Source of the DNA: Methylococcales bacterium
Lineage (GTDB): Bacteria; Pseudomonadota; Gammaproteobacteria; Methylococcales; Methylomonadaceae
Assembly: GCA_026399075.1 (NCBI GenBank)
Contig: JAPLRR010000027.1
Coordinates: 78,325 to 142,324 of the forward strand
DNA: 64,000 nucleotides
Direction of reading: 5' to 3'
Positions 1 to 7,885 of the stretch are shown here, piece by piece (the first letter of the stretch is position 1; the number at the start of each line of letters is the position of its first letter). The position numbers were made by a program, and so were the translations under genes. The notes below the pieces were generated by a model. That model saw only the letters and a list, made by a program, of their open reading frames with translations, made no database searches and was not told the origin of the DNA.

Positions 1-670
1 CCGCGCGCAGGCCATTTTGCATAAAATGGTGGACAATTTCTGCTTCTACTTGGTATTCATATAATCCTGGCTGGCAGACTTGCATGGCCTTAACATGGGC
101 GTTTGCGGACACTTCGGCGGCGCGGCGCATCAGCTCAAGCTCGGCGGCACTTTTGATCAGCCGCATTTCATGCAGCACCAAGTCTAAAGTAACCAACTCA
201 CCTGGCGCAACCACCCCTTTTCTGGATTGGCTACGGATTTTTCTTAACCAGTCCTGTAAGCTATGATCCAGTTCAGGATCATTGCCCATCGGATAAAAAA
301 CTTTGGTTTTATTTTCCAGCAGCCCTGGCAAAATGTCGTTTAAATCAGCAATCGGAAACGCATCATCAGCTTCATAGTGTTTGGTTGCACCTTCCAAACC
401 GGCATGGGCACCTTCCCACAAGGCCTTTTTTTCGTCGTATTCGCGGCAAAATAAAATGTATTCGCCTTGTTCCCGCCCTGGGATAAAGACCGCCAAGGCT
501 TCGGGTTCATTAAAGCCAGTCAAATAATAAAAATCGCTATCTTGCCGAAACGGGTAATGCACATCATTGTTGCGCGTCTGCATGGCGGCACTGCCTATCA
601 GCGCGATATTGCCCTTGCCGATACGTTGCATCAAGTGCTTGCGGCGTTTTTTAAATTCACTTTGTTTCAT
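1..670 (-). CDS. pepP: Xaa-Pro aminopeptidase (aminopeptidase P), C-terminal part cut by window edge
   Basis: Cytosolic M24 metallopeptidase that removes an N-terminal residue when the next residue is proline. Only the N-terminal ~223 codons are present. The translation begins MKQSEFKKRRKHLMQRI and contains QDSDFYYLTGFNEPEA and FCREYDEKKALWEG, typical of the aminopeptidase P N-terminal domain. The metal-binding catalytic domain would lie mostly beyond the left edge. The start codon at 670 overlaps the ygfB stop as ATGA, so the two genes are probably translationally coupled. The ygfB-pepP order is conserved in gammaproteobacteria, usually followed by ubiH, which cannot be seen here. Confidence 0.93.
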   Translation of the reverse strand, partial: MKQSEFKKRRKHLMQRIGKGNIALIGSAAMQTRNNDVHYPFRQDSDFYYLTGFNEPEALAVFIPGREQGEYILFCREYDEKKALWEGAHAGLEGATKHYEADDAFPIADLNDILPGLLENKTKVFYPMGNDPELDHSLQDWLRKIRSQSRKGVVAPGELVTLDLVLHEMRLIKSAAELELMRRAAEVSANAHVKAMQVCQPGLYEYQVEAEIVHHFMQNGLRA

Positions 671-1206
671 TGTTCCTGCCACTGTGCGGTGCGCTTGCCG
701 CTGTTGCCTTCACCCAATTCATCACGTAATAATAACACCGCCGAACGTAGGTATTCGGTAATTTCCACAAAAGCCTGCTCATCGTCCTCGCCTTCGGCAT
801 GGTCATCAAGCTTGGTAAATTCGGTGACATCTTTCAGTATTTCACGCGCTTCTTTCGACAGGTTTGTCGCTTTGGCCGCCGATCCCACGCCAAACAAAAA
901 GCCCCGGCACCAATTTTTTAAAGCTACGACTTGCTCGGATAAAGGGCTGTCATCTTCCGGCAAAAACAGCTCAAACTCAAAATCATCACTTGCCAAAAGC
1001 CTACACGTTTCTTCAAATAGCCTGACTAGCAAATTATTATCCTTATCAAACAGGGCTTCACTTTCCGGCAGCAGTTCTGTCATCCAGATACCGCTATCTA
1101 GTTGTCCGTTGACACATAACATACCCGTGGCCATGCCGTGCGCCTCGGCAGCTGACAAGTCGGCATCAATCTCTACAATTATCGCGTTACACGCGTTATA
1201 AGCCAT
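667..1206 (-). CDS. ygfB: UPF0149 family protein YgfB
   Basis: A 179-residue acidic, mostly helical protein of the UPF0149/YgfB family. The biochemical role is not settled in most species; in Pseudomonas aeruginosa the homologue has been linked to control of ampDh3 expression. Family features seen here are the stretch around NWCRGFLFG in the middle and a conserved acidic C-terminal region rich in D and E before FVEITEYLRSAVLLL. It is the first gene of a ygfB-pepP unit, with a 4-base stop/start overlap. It is divergent from the zapB-like/zapA genes, so the gap 1207-1370 should hold both promoters. Confidence 0.9.
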   Translation of the reverse strand: MAYNACNAIIVEIDADLSAAEAHGMATGMLCVNGQLDSGIWMTELLPESEALFDKDNNLLVRLFEETCRLLASDDFEFELFLPEDDSPLSEQVVALKNWCRGFLFGVGSAAKATNLSKEAREILKDVTEFTKLDDHAEGEDDEQAFVEITEYLRSAVLLLRDELGEGNSGKRTAQWQEQ

Positions 1207-1370
1207 AATATATTCACTATCACTAAAAAAAAAATAACGCTTATGCTACCATTGATAGCCAAGACGGTTAATATTTTGTGCTTTTATACGCAGCCGCGCC
1301 GTTTAAGCCTATCCTAACCACTGATAATCCCCATTAAAGCACCAACATTTTGCAACAACCTTTTACCATC

Positions 1371-1592
1371 ATGACAGAAACACATCTACCCTCAGCATTA
1401 CAAGCGTTTGAAGACAAGCTGGACCAGCTTATTGACAACTACCAAGACGTAAAATCTGAAAACAAATCGTTAAAGCTTAAACAAGCCAGCTTGATTTCAG
1501 AAAAAGAGCAATTATTGGAAAAAACCACCCAAGCCAAAAGCCGTGTTGAAGCAATGATTACCCGATTAAAAGCAATGGAGCAAGGCTCATGA
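1371..1592 (+). CDS. ZapB-like coiled-coil protein (TIGR02449 type)
   Basis: A 73-residue protein that is almost entirely coiled coil, with repeated E/K/L heptads (ALQAFEDKLDQLIDNY, KSLKLKQASLISEKEQLLE). Small coiled-coil proteins of this type are encoded directly upstream of zapA in many gammaproteobacteria and are thought to bridge the Z-ring, as ZapB does. I chose the ATG at 1371; an in-frame TTG at 1350 would add seven residues and is less likely. The stop overlaps the zapA start (ATGA), supporting co-translation. Function is inferred from position and coiled-coil character, not from catalytic motifs. Confidence 0.85.
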   Translation: MTETHLPSALQAFEDKLDQLIDNYQDVKSENKSLKLKQASLISEKEQLLEKTTQAKSRVEAMITRLKAMEQGS

Positions 1593-1888
1593 ACAATAAA
1601 CCCCAACCCGTGTCACTGGTCATTATGGGCAAAGAATACCGTATTGCTTGTGACCTTGAAGAGCAAGATGCCCTAATCCATTCTGCCCATCAGCTGGATG
1701 TGCAAATGCGCAAAATGCGCGATTCAGGAAAAATCGCAGGGCCAGACCGGATTGCAGTCATGGCCGCACTTAATTTGGCACATGAACTGCAATTGGTGAA
1801 AAATCAAAACGTCCAACTTAACCGCAGCCTCAACGAATGCCTGGCTAAATTAAGCGCCAAAATAGAAAACGTTTTAGAAAACCCCTAA
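1589..1888 (+). CDS. zapA: Cell division protein ZapA
   Basis: A 99-residue ZapA homologue that binds FtsZ and bundles protofilaments at the division septum. The N-terminal globular part has the family signature VSLVIMGKEYRIAC followed by LEEQDALIHSAHQLDVQM. The C-terminal half, from DRIAVMAALNLAHEL onward, is the long coiled-coil helix used for dimer and tetramer formation. It overlaps the upstream coiled-coil gene by 4 bases. The 6S RNA gene follows immediately, the zapA-ssrS arrangement common in gammaproteobacteria. Confidence 0.95.
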   Translation: MNNKPQPVSLVIMGKEYRIACDLEEQDALIHSAHQLDVQMRKMRDSGKIAGPDRIAVMAALNLAHELQLVKNQNVQLNRSLNECLAKLSAKIENVLENP

Positions 1889-1904
1889 ACACGCTAAAAT
1901 AGAA

Positions 1905-2090
1905 CCGTATCTCCTGCAGCGTTCGAGAGTATGCTGGGTGTTTCCTGAACCTGTATTTACCCCGGGGGCGAACTCTGTCATTGGTGTGCATGCCCGTTTT
2001 ATATGGGAAGCCTGATGTGGCCGTTACCGTCCCCACTTGAACTTCCGGTTCAAGGACGAAAGCATATAACGGCGCAGGCGGGAGATGCAG
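1905..2090 (+). ncRNA. ssrS: 6S RNA
   Basis: 6S RNA mimics an open promoter and sequesters sigma-70 RNA polymerase in stationary phase. The closing stem pairs 1909-1917 (ATCTCCTGC) with 2078-2086 (GCGGGAGAT). The diagnostic 3' hairpin CTTGAAC-TTCC-GGTTCAAG lies at 2036-2054. The central segment CGGGGGCGAACTCTGT and the GGTGTGCATGCCCG stretch match the usual 6S bubble architecture. A -10-like TAAAAT at 1895-1900 sits at the right distance upstream. The location right after zapA is conserved. Ends are estimated to within about 5 bases. The usual downstream ygfA (5-formyl-THF cyclo-ligase) is absent here. Confidence 0.93.
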
Positions 2091-2114
2091 CTTTTACGAC
2101 AACCCGCCAACAGC

Positions 2115-2130
2115 CCCTATCCTTATAGGG
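2115..2130. terminator. Short hairpin downstream of 6S RNA
   Basis: A perfect 6-bp stem (CCCTAT / ATAGGG) with a CCTT loop lies 25 bases after the 6S closing stem. There is no T-run after it, so it is only a weak candidate for an intrinsic terminator or RNA-processing signal. Confidence 0.35.
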
Positions 2131-2157
2131 AGCAACTCTCTGACCCAACCACTTAAG

Positions 2158-2586
2158 CTAAATCGTTTTTTTAAGCTGCCGTCTTTTCATTACAAAATTA
2201 AGCACCCCTGTCATTGCCGCCACCAGTAACGACAATAACAGGCCATCAACCAATGTAATGCAATACGCTGACACGAACACCACTTTGCCTAACAGCCAAT
2301 CCACAAAGGCAGTGGCAGCAATGCCGGTAAACAATTCCACACCTGGGTAGAACTGCACTAAGGATTTGACAACAGTGCTAATCAGCAACGCTTTGTGCAA
2401 ACGTTGCTGTTTGTTGCGTACCAGATAGCCATCTAGTTTTGTGTAAAACAAAACAAAGCTAAACACGCCTAACACGATGGCCAGCCTGTCGGCCAATAGC
2501 GGGTATTCGCCTAAGGCTACCCAAAAACTAAAGGCCGCGTTCAGCCAAACCAAGCCCGTCCATTTAAGGAAAGAATTATTTGCCAT
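2158..2586 (-). CDS. Small integral membrane protein downstream of glyA, unknown function
   Basis: A 142-residue protein with about four hydrophobic segments: [54 protein letters not shown] and the stretch before it. The C-terminus is basic ([10 protein letters not shown]), suggesting a cytoplasmic end. I recognise no family. The start MANNSFLK at 2586 was chosen because it overlaps glyA's 3' end by only 11 bases; longer starts would extend far into glyA. It is the last gene of the mtdA-gck-glyA operon, so it may be co-expressed with C1 metabolism, but no sequence motif supports a specific role. Confidence 0.7.
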   Translation of the reverse strand: MANNSFLKWTGLVWLNAAFSFWVALGEYPLLADRLAIVLGVFSFVLFYTKLDGYLVRNKQQRLHKALLISTVVKSLVQFYPGVELFTGIAATAFVDWLLGKVVFVSAYCITLVDGLLLSLLVAAMTGVLNFVMKRRQLKKTI

Positions 2587-3838
2587 CCCGATATACTGGG
2601 AACTTCGCACACAATTGGCTAACTTTTTCGCGGACAGCCGCACTCACCGCTTCATCGTCAATATTGTCCATCACATCACACATTAAATGGGCGATTTCGG
2701 TGACTTCAGCTTCTTTGAAACCCCGGGTGGTGGGCGCAGGTGTACCGACGCGGATGCCGCTGGTCACGAAAGGCGATTGCGGGTCGTTAGGCACGGCGTT
2801 TTTGTTGACGGTGATGTGGGCTTTGTTGAGCGCGGCATCGGCGGCTTTGCCTGTAATGCCTTTGGCGATTAAGGACACCAGCATCAAATGGTCGTCGGTA
2901 CCACCAGAAACCACATCAAAACCCCGTGCCATAAACACTGCCGCCATGGCTTTGGCATTGTTGATAACTTGCTGCTGATAAACGCGGAATTCTGGTTGCA
3001 TCGCTTCTTTAAAAGCAACGGCTTTGGCGGCAATAATGTGCATGGACGGGCCACCTTGGATACCAGGAAAAATGCTGGAATCAATTTTTTTCTCGATGTC
3101 CGGGTTGCTTTTGCACAAGATCAAGCCACCGCGTGGGCCGCGTAGGGATTTGTGGGTGGTACTGGTCACCACGTCAGCAAACGGCACGGGGTTAGGGTAT
3201 AAGCCAGCGGCAATCAAACCCGCCACATGCGCCATATCAACAACAAAATACGCGCCGACTTTATCGGCGATGTCACGGAAACGTTGCCAATCCCAAACCC
3301 GTGAATAGGCGGAAAATCCAGCCACTATCAATTTGGGCTTGTGTTCCAAAGCCAAGGCTTCCACTTGTTCGTAATCGATTTCGCTAGTGACTGGGTTTAA
3401 GCCATATTGCACAGCTTTATAAATTTTGCCGGAAAAATTGGGTTTAGCGCCATGGGTTAAATGGCCGCCATCCGCTAAGCTTAAGCCTAAAATGGTGTCG
3501 CCGGGTTGGATCAAGGCCATAAATACGGCCATGTTTGCTTGTGAGCCAGAATGTGCTTGGACGTTGGCGTAATCTGCGCCAAACAAGGCTTTGGCGCGGT
3601 CGATGGCCAGTTGTTCGACTTTATCCACCGCCTCACAGCCACCGTAATAGCGTTTGCCGGGATAGCCTTCGGCGTATTTGTTGGTCAGTTGTGAACCTTG
3701 CGCTTCCATGACGCGTGGGCTGGTGTAGTTTTCTGAAGCGATCAATTCGATGTGGTCTTCTTGACGTTGGCGCTCTTCTTCGATGGCAAGGAATAGTTCA
3801 TCATCAAAACCTTTGATGGACATAGATTTTTCAAACAT
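2576..3838 (-). CDS. glyA: Serine hydroxymethyltransferase
   Basis: A PLP enzyme that interconverts serine and glycine with transfer of the C1 unit to or from tetrahydrofolate. In the serine cycle it condenses glycine with methylene-H4F. Length is 420 residues, normal for the family. The PLP lysine is K230 in [17 protein letters not shown]201 and H204 (VVDMAHVAG) contact the cofactor ring; [12 protein letters not shown] near residue 29 is the substrate-binding start of the large domain. It lies 13 bases downstream of glycerate 2-kinase and in line with mtdA, which points to a dedicated C1-assimilation copy rather than only housekeeping glycine synthesis. Confidence 0.97.
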   Translation of the reverse strand: MFEKSMSIKGFDDELFLAIEEERQRQEDHIELIASENYTSPRVMEAQGSQLTNKYAEGYPGKRYYGGCEAVDKVEQLAIDRAKALFGADYANVQAHSGSQANMAVFMALIQPGDTILGLSLADGGHLTHGAKPNFSGKIYKAVQYGLNPVTSEIDYEQVEALALEHKPKLIVAGFSAYSRVWDWQRFRDIADKVGAYFVVDMAHVAGLIAAGLYPNPVPFADVVTSTTHKSLRGPRGGLILCKSNPDIEKKIDSSIFPGIQGGPSMHIIAAKAVAFKEAMQPEFRVYQQQVINNAKAMAAVFMARGFDVVSGGTDDHLMLVSLIAKGITGKAADAALNKAHITVNKNAVPNDPQSPFVTSGIRVGTPAPTTRGFKEAEVTEIAHLMCDVMDNIDDEAVSAAVREKVSQLCAKFPVYRDGK

Positions 3839-3851
3839 GGTGTCTCCTGGA

Positions 3852-5219
3852 TTAGGGGGTAAGTATCGGGTTTATAAGTAAGACTTGCAGGTCAGCCACG
3901 TTGGTGCCAGTAGCGCCTGTCATAAGTAAATCGTTGGCCTGTTTCAAGGCGCTGTAAGAATCGTTATTGGCAAGCAGGTCATCGGGATCAAGGCCTGCGT
4001 CCAACAGGCGTTTTAGCGTGTTTGGGTCAACCAGGCCACCAGCGGCATCGGTAGGGCCATCCCGCCCATCCGTACCGCCGCTTAAAAATGTCCACTGCCC
4101 GGCCAAGCCCTGTTGTTGCGCTGCGATGGCAAATGCCAAGGCCATTTCTTGGTTGCGCCCACCTAAGCCATTGCCGGTTAAGGTGACGGTGGTCTCACCG
4201 CCCGCCAATAAAGCGGTCGGGCGGCTGATGCCGGATGCAATCAGCTCTTTGGCATAAGTCACCCACTGCGCGGCAACCTGCCTTGCTTCGCCGCTCAAGT
4301 TACCACTGTAAAGTTTGGTGTCGTAACCCAGTGCTTCTGCGGCTTTCAAACTGGCATGAAGACTAATCGTGTTGCTGCCAATTAAGGTGTAAGCACTGTG
4401 ATTAAAGGCATCATCACCGGGTTTTGGCGTTTCAGGAATGTTGCCACTTTGCCCTTGCAATAAATGGGTTTGCACAGCAGCGGGGACTTTATCCCACAAG
4501 CCTTTCGCCTGAAAAACCGCAATGGCTTCACCATAAGTGCTAGGGTCTGGCACAGTAGGGCCGCTGGCAATCGCGCTCACCTCGTCGCCTAACACATCCG
4601 ATAAAATCAAAGCATGCAGATCGGCGGGGAAAGTCAGCTTAGCAAGGCCGCCGCCTTTTAGTTGCGACAAATGCTTACGCACACAGTTAATTTCGTTAAT
4701 GGTTGCGCCACTGGCAAGCAGTAAGTTGGTGGTGGCAATTTTGTCCGCCAAACTGACAGACTCAACCGGGTAGGGGATTAAAGCCGAACCACCGCCGCTG
4801 ACCAGCACCAATACCAGTTCACCCGCTTTGGCATTGCCAATAGATTGCGCACAACGCTGGGCGGCGTTAAGCCCTGCCGTGTCTGGCAAAGGATGGCCGG
4901 CACCAATAACATCAACACCCGCCAATACCGTTACGTTTTCATAATTGGTGACGGCAACGCTACCTGGTGCTAAAAGGCTGGCTGGAATGCTGTCCTGCAC
5001 CGCTTTTGCCATTGCGCAGGCGGCTTTGCCAAAGGCGATAAGATGGACTGTAGACCATGCACCTGTGCGTTTTTGGGGCTGGCCAGGCTCTGTTAAAATA
5101 CTTATTTGTTGCCCATCCACCTGCAAACAGCCTTTAACGGCCAGATAAGGGTCAGCCGCAGCCACACCCGCTTGAAAAACGCTGATGGCCGCTGTCCTTA
5201 ATTTGGCTAAATCACTCAT
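3852..5219 (-). CDS. gck: Glycerate 2-kinase (MOFRL/TtuD family)
   Basis: Phosphorylates D-glycerate, in this family giving 2-phosphoglycerate, which feeds the serine cycle through enolase. The 455-residue protein has the N-terminal DUF4147 domain with [15 protein letters not shown], the segment [16 protein letters not shown], and a C-terminal MOFRL domain with [16 protein letters not shown]. The start [15 protein letters not shown] at 5219 lies 13 bases after the mtdA stop; an upstream in-frame start would overlap mtdA by almost 90 bases. Position between mtdA and glyA matches a serine-route role. In methanotrophs this kinase type is known to make 2-phosphoglycerate; that detail is inferred here. 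Confidence 0.93.
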   Translation of the reverse strand: MSDLAKLRTAAISVFQAGVAAADPYLAVKGCLQVDGQQISILTEPGQPQKRTGAWSTVHLIAFGKAACAMAKAVQDSIPASLLAPGSVAVTNYENVTVLAGVDVIGAGHPLPDTAGLNAAQRCAQSIGNAKAGELVLVLVSGGGSALIPYPVESVSLADKIATTNLLLASGATINEINCVRKHLSQLKGGGLAKLTFPADLHALILSDVLGDEVSAIASGPTVPDPSTYGEAIAVFQAKGLWDKVPAAVQTHLLQGQSGNIPETPKPGDDAFNHSAYTLIGSNTISLHASLKAAEALGYDTKLYSGNLSGEARQVAAQWVTYAKELIASGISRPTALLAGGETTVTLTGNGLGGRNQEMALAFAIAAQQQGLAGQWTFLSGGTDGRDGPTDAAGGLVDPNTLKRLLDAGLDPDDLLANNDSYSALKQANDLLMTGATGTNVADLQVLLINPILTP

Positions 5220-5232
5220 CACAAGGGGTGGC

Positions 5233-6090
5233 TTAGGCCATTTCTTTCGCCAAGGCAAAGATGTTTTCAGCATCCAGCACTTGCTTGTTGTCTTCAAATA
5301 ATTTGCCAACACAGGCACGGTGCAAAGCCAGTTTTAAAGTACCAAAACCGATGGCACCCCAAATGATTTTGCCATGACGCAGTTCGCCTTTATCCATCAT
5401 GTCGGTGCCGCCTATGCCTAAAGGCGGCGTGGCATTGGCATCGGCTATCATTTCTAGGCTGGTGTTGGCTTGCCATTGTTCAACCGTCAGCAATTCCACG
5501 CCCGCTGCACCCGTTGCCAACACAATTTGGGCATCGGTGATGGCAATGGCGCGGGCGTTATTGTCAGCTGCCTCCAGCGGGGTAATATCAACCCCAAAAC
5601 GCCGTTTCATATTATCGCAAGCCACCACTGCACGTTCCATTTTACGCGCCGTTATTGACACATTCGCCCCTTCCATGGCCAACATAGCTGCGGCACGTTG
5701 CCCCACAGGGCCTGTGCCCGCCAAAACCACGGCTTTTTTGCCAGCCAGTGTGCCGCTGGCGGCCAGTTTGGCTACTGCGGCAGCGGCGGTGGTGTTGCTG
5801 CCATTACTGTCCAACATCACCGACACTTGAAAGCCGCCGAAAAAACAACGCTGTACCGCCGCCAATAATTTTTGGCCGGCTACCATGTCGCTGCCGCCAA
5901 TAAAAATGGCGGTATTTTTTTTATCTTTAGGGGCGCGGGTAAAAATTGCGCCCTCGACCAGGCCCGTCACGTTTTCCGGCATTAGCCCGCCATGTCCTAT
6001 CACATGATCAGCCCCGCCATCATAGCCGACAACGGTATCAAAAACAGATGGATGGGTGTCGGTATCAAATTGGAATAGTAGTTTTTTCAT
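5233..6090 (-). CDS. mtdA: NADP-dependent methylene-H4MPT / methylene-H4F dehydrogenase
   Basis: MtdA oxidises methylene-tetrahydromethanopterin or methylene-tetrahydrofolate with NADP, connecting formaldehyde oxidation with C1 assimilation. The 285-residue protein starts MKKLLFQFDTDTHPSVFD and carries a Rossmann motif GTGPVG at 125-130, with R149-K150 in ITARKMER at the place expected for 2'-phosphate recognition. The N-terminal domain has GYDGGADHVIGHGG, a conserved MtdA block. It is the first gene of the mtdA-gck-glyA operon. Its presence is the best marker of methylotrophy in the window. Confidence 0.95.
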   Translation of the reverse strand: MKKLLFQFDTDTHPSVFDTVVGYDGGADHVIGHGGLMPENVTGLVEGAIFTRAPKDKKNTAIFIGGSDMVAGQKLLAAVQRCFFGGFQVSVMLDSNGSNTTAAAAVAKLAASGTLAGKKAVVLAGTGPVGQRAAAMLAMEGANVSITARKMERAVVACDNMKRRFGVDITPLEAADNNARAIAITDAQIVLATGAAGVELLTVEQWQANTSLEMIADANATPPLGIGGTDMMDKGELRHGKIIWGAIGFGTLKLALHRACVGKLFEDNKQVLDAENIFALAKEMA

Positions 6091-6387
6091 TAACTTACCT
6101 GACTAAACGTAAAAGGATAATTTTGGTTCGTATTATACCCGATAAAAAAAACTGTGCCGTGATTAAGCAATAGTCAATGCAGCCATGATTTAAGGGTGTT
6201 TTTAAGTGGGCAGGAATGTTAGGATTGCACGGAATATCAGCCACCCGTGCTGGTTTTTGATGAAATTTACTATGGGGACGCGATAAGCGGCTCTGGCCTT
6301 GCGCCAACCCCACTTTGTAAGCCTTTGGGGTGGCAGTTCATCTTTACAAAACCTTCAATATATAACGACAACAAACAAGGAATACCC

Positions 6388-7365
6388 ATGAAAACACCCG
6401 TTCATATAGCGGTTACTGGCGCAGCAGGACAAATTAGCTACTCCTTGCTGTTTCGCTTGGCGGCTGGATCATTGTTAGGCCCAGACCAACCCATCGTCTT
6501 GCATTTGTTGGAAATAACCCCGGCAATGAATGCCTTGCAGGGTGTTGTCATGGAATTAAATGATTGCGCCAGTCCTTTGCTGCACCGTATAGAAATAAGT
6601 GATGACCCGATGGTGGCCTTCAAAAATGTCGATTATGCCTTTTTAGTGGGGGCAAGGCCCAGGGGCGCTGGCATGGAACGTAAAGACCTGCTGGAAGTCA
6701 ATGCCGAAATTTTCTCGGTACAGGGCAAAGCCTTAAACGCCGTTGCCAGCCGCGATGTAAAAGTGTTGGTGACCGGCAACCCCGCCAATACCAATGCGCT
6801 GATCGCCCTGAAAAACGCACCTAATTTAAATCCTTTAAATTTTTCTGCGATGACCCGTTTAGACCATAACCGGGCTATCAGCCAACTGTCTGAAAAATGC
6901 GGGGTGCTAACCACCGACATTAAAAATATGATTATCTGGGGCAACCATTCGGCCACCCAATACCCTGATTTGCACCATACCAAGGTCAAAGGCCAAGATG
7001 CCTTGTCTTTAGTTGAACAACGCTGGTTTGCCGATGACTTTATCCCTTGTGTGCAACAACGTGGAGCGGCGGTAATCAAAGCCCGTGGGCAATCCAGCGC
7101 CGCCTCCGCCGCAAATGCCGCCATTGACCAAATGCGGGATTGGGTTTTGGGCACAGAAGAAGGTGATTGGGTAAGTATGGGTGTGCTTTCTGATGGCAGT
7201 TATGGTATTGCCAAAGATTTGATCTATTCATTCCCAGTCACCATCGTCGATGGTGTGGCGACTATCGTCAAAGGCCTAGCCATCAATGAGTTCAGCAAAC
7301 AACGGATGAAACTTAGCGAAACCGAGTTAAAAGAAGAACGGGACGCGGTCAAGCATTTGTTTTAA
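6388..7365 (+). CDS. mdh: Malate dehydrogenase (cytosolic-type, NAD-dependent)
   Basis: Interconverts malate and oxaloacetate in the TCA and serine cycles. The 325-residue protein belongs to the cytosolic/chloroplast MDH type: a nucleotide-binding motif TGAAGQIS at 10-17, substrate arginines in [26 protein letters not shown], and the catalytic histidine in [13 protein letters not shown]. The ATG at 6388 follows an AAGGA-type ribosome site; an in-frame start at 6247 would add 47 residues unlike the family. It is divergent from mtdA, so the gap 6091-6387 probably drives both C1-related units. A strong inverted repeat follows the gene. Confidence 0.95.
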   Translation: MKTPVHIAVTGAAGQISYSLLFRLAAGSLLGPDQPIVLHLLEITPAMNALQGVVMELNDCASPLLHRIEISDDPMVAFKNVDYAFLVGARPRGAGMERKDLLEVNAEIFSVQGKALNAVASRDVKVLVTGNPANTNALIALKNAPNLNPLNFSAMTRLDHNRAISQLSEKCGVLTTDIKNMIIWGNHSATQYPDLHHTKVKGQDALSLVEQRWFADDFIPCVQQRGAAVIKARGQSSAASAANAAIDQMRDWVLGTEEGDWVSMGVLSDGSYGIAKDLIYSFPVTIVDGVATIVKGLAINEFSKQRMKLSETELKEERDAVKHLF

Positions 7366-7375
7366 AGCCTCCTAA

Positions 7376-7414
7376 CCACGCCAATAAGTGCATCAAGGCG
7401 TCTTATTGGCGTGG
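7376..7414 (+). terminator. 13-bp inverted repeat after mdh
   Basis: CCACGCCAATAAG at 7376-7388 pairs perfectly with CTTATTGGCGTGG at 7402-7414 around a 13-base loop. It begins 10 bases after the mdh stop, as expected for a terminator or 3' stabilising hairpin. No T-run follows, so Rho-independent termination is not certain. Confidence 0.55.
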
Positions 7415-7471
7415 GCTTCAGCAAGTGGCAATGCTATAATTGGTTACCGACAAATAAGGCAAGGTAATCTG

Positions 7472-7864
7472 ATGGCTTATTCAATACCACGCGACGTGTT
7501 CCTATTATTGGAAGCCGCTTTTAACCAAGACCGGGAAAAGGCCGAGGTGTTCGCCAAAGCCATAGAAGGCTCCATTCAAGCCATTGAACATCAGGCTAGC
7601 GAATCCATCACGCACAAAAAAGAAGCCCTTAAAGCAGAACTGTACAATGAGTTGCGCAACGAATTGGCAACCAAGGAGTTTGTGCGGGCTGAGATCAGTG
7701 AAGTCCGCAATGAAATTAGTGATGTCAGAAATGAAATCACCGAAGTTCGTGCCGAACTTAAGCAAAACACCTTGCTGTTAAAAATTTTGATAGGCATCGC
7801 TGTATTTGGCCTGACATTATTCAACCCGGCTTTTGTCCGATTAACCGAATTGCTGATGAAATGA
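7472..7864 (+). CDS. Coiled-coil protein with C-terminal membrane anchor, DUF1640-like
   Basis: A 130-residue protein. Residues ~1-35 form a short helical domain (IPRDVFLLLEAAFNQ). A coiled coil follows with a repeating EIS/EVRNEI pattern (residues ~70-95), then one hydrophobic segment LLKILIGIAVFGLTLFNPAF near the end. Small proteins with this layout resemble the DUF1640/CCDC90 type, but the similarity is architectural. The start at 7472 was chosen over a longer in-frame start at 7388, which lies inside the mdh 3' hairpin. It stands alone between mdh and the convergent pbpC. No function can be assigned. Confidence 0.75.
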   Translation: MAYSIPRDVFLLLEAAFNQDREKAEVFAKAIEGSIQAIEHQASESITHKKEALKAELYNELRNELATKEFVRAEISEVRNEISDVRNEITEVRAELKQNTLLLKILIGIAVFGLTLFNPAFVRLTELLMK

Positions 7865-7885
7865 GGCAAGCGCCACTACACCCAC

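Noticed and set aside
467..1201. A 244-codon plus-strand frame opposite pepP and ygfB
   Set aside because: The minus strand codes for recognisable PepP and YgfB here; the plus frame has Ser/Pro-rich low-complexity sequence typical of an antisense shadow.
1845..2036. A 63-codon minus-strand frame over 6S RNA
   Set aside because: It overlaps zapA and the clear 6S RNA structure and has no family features.
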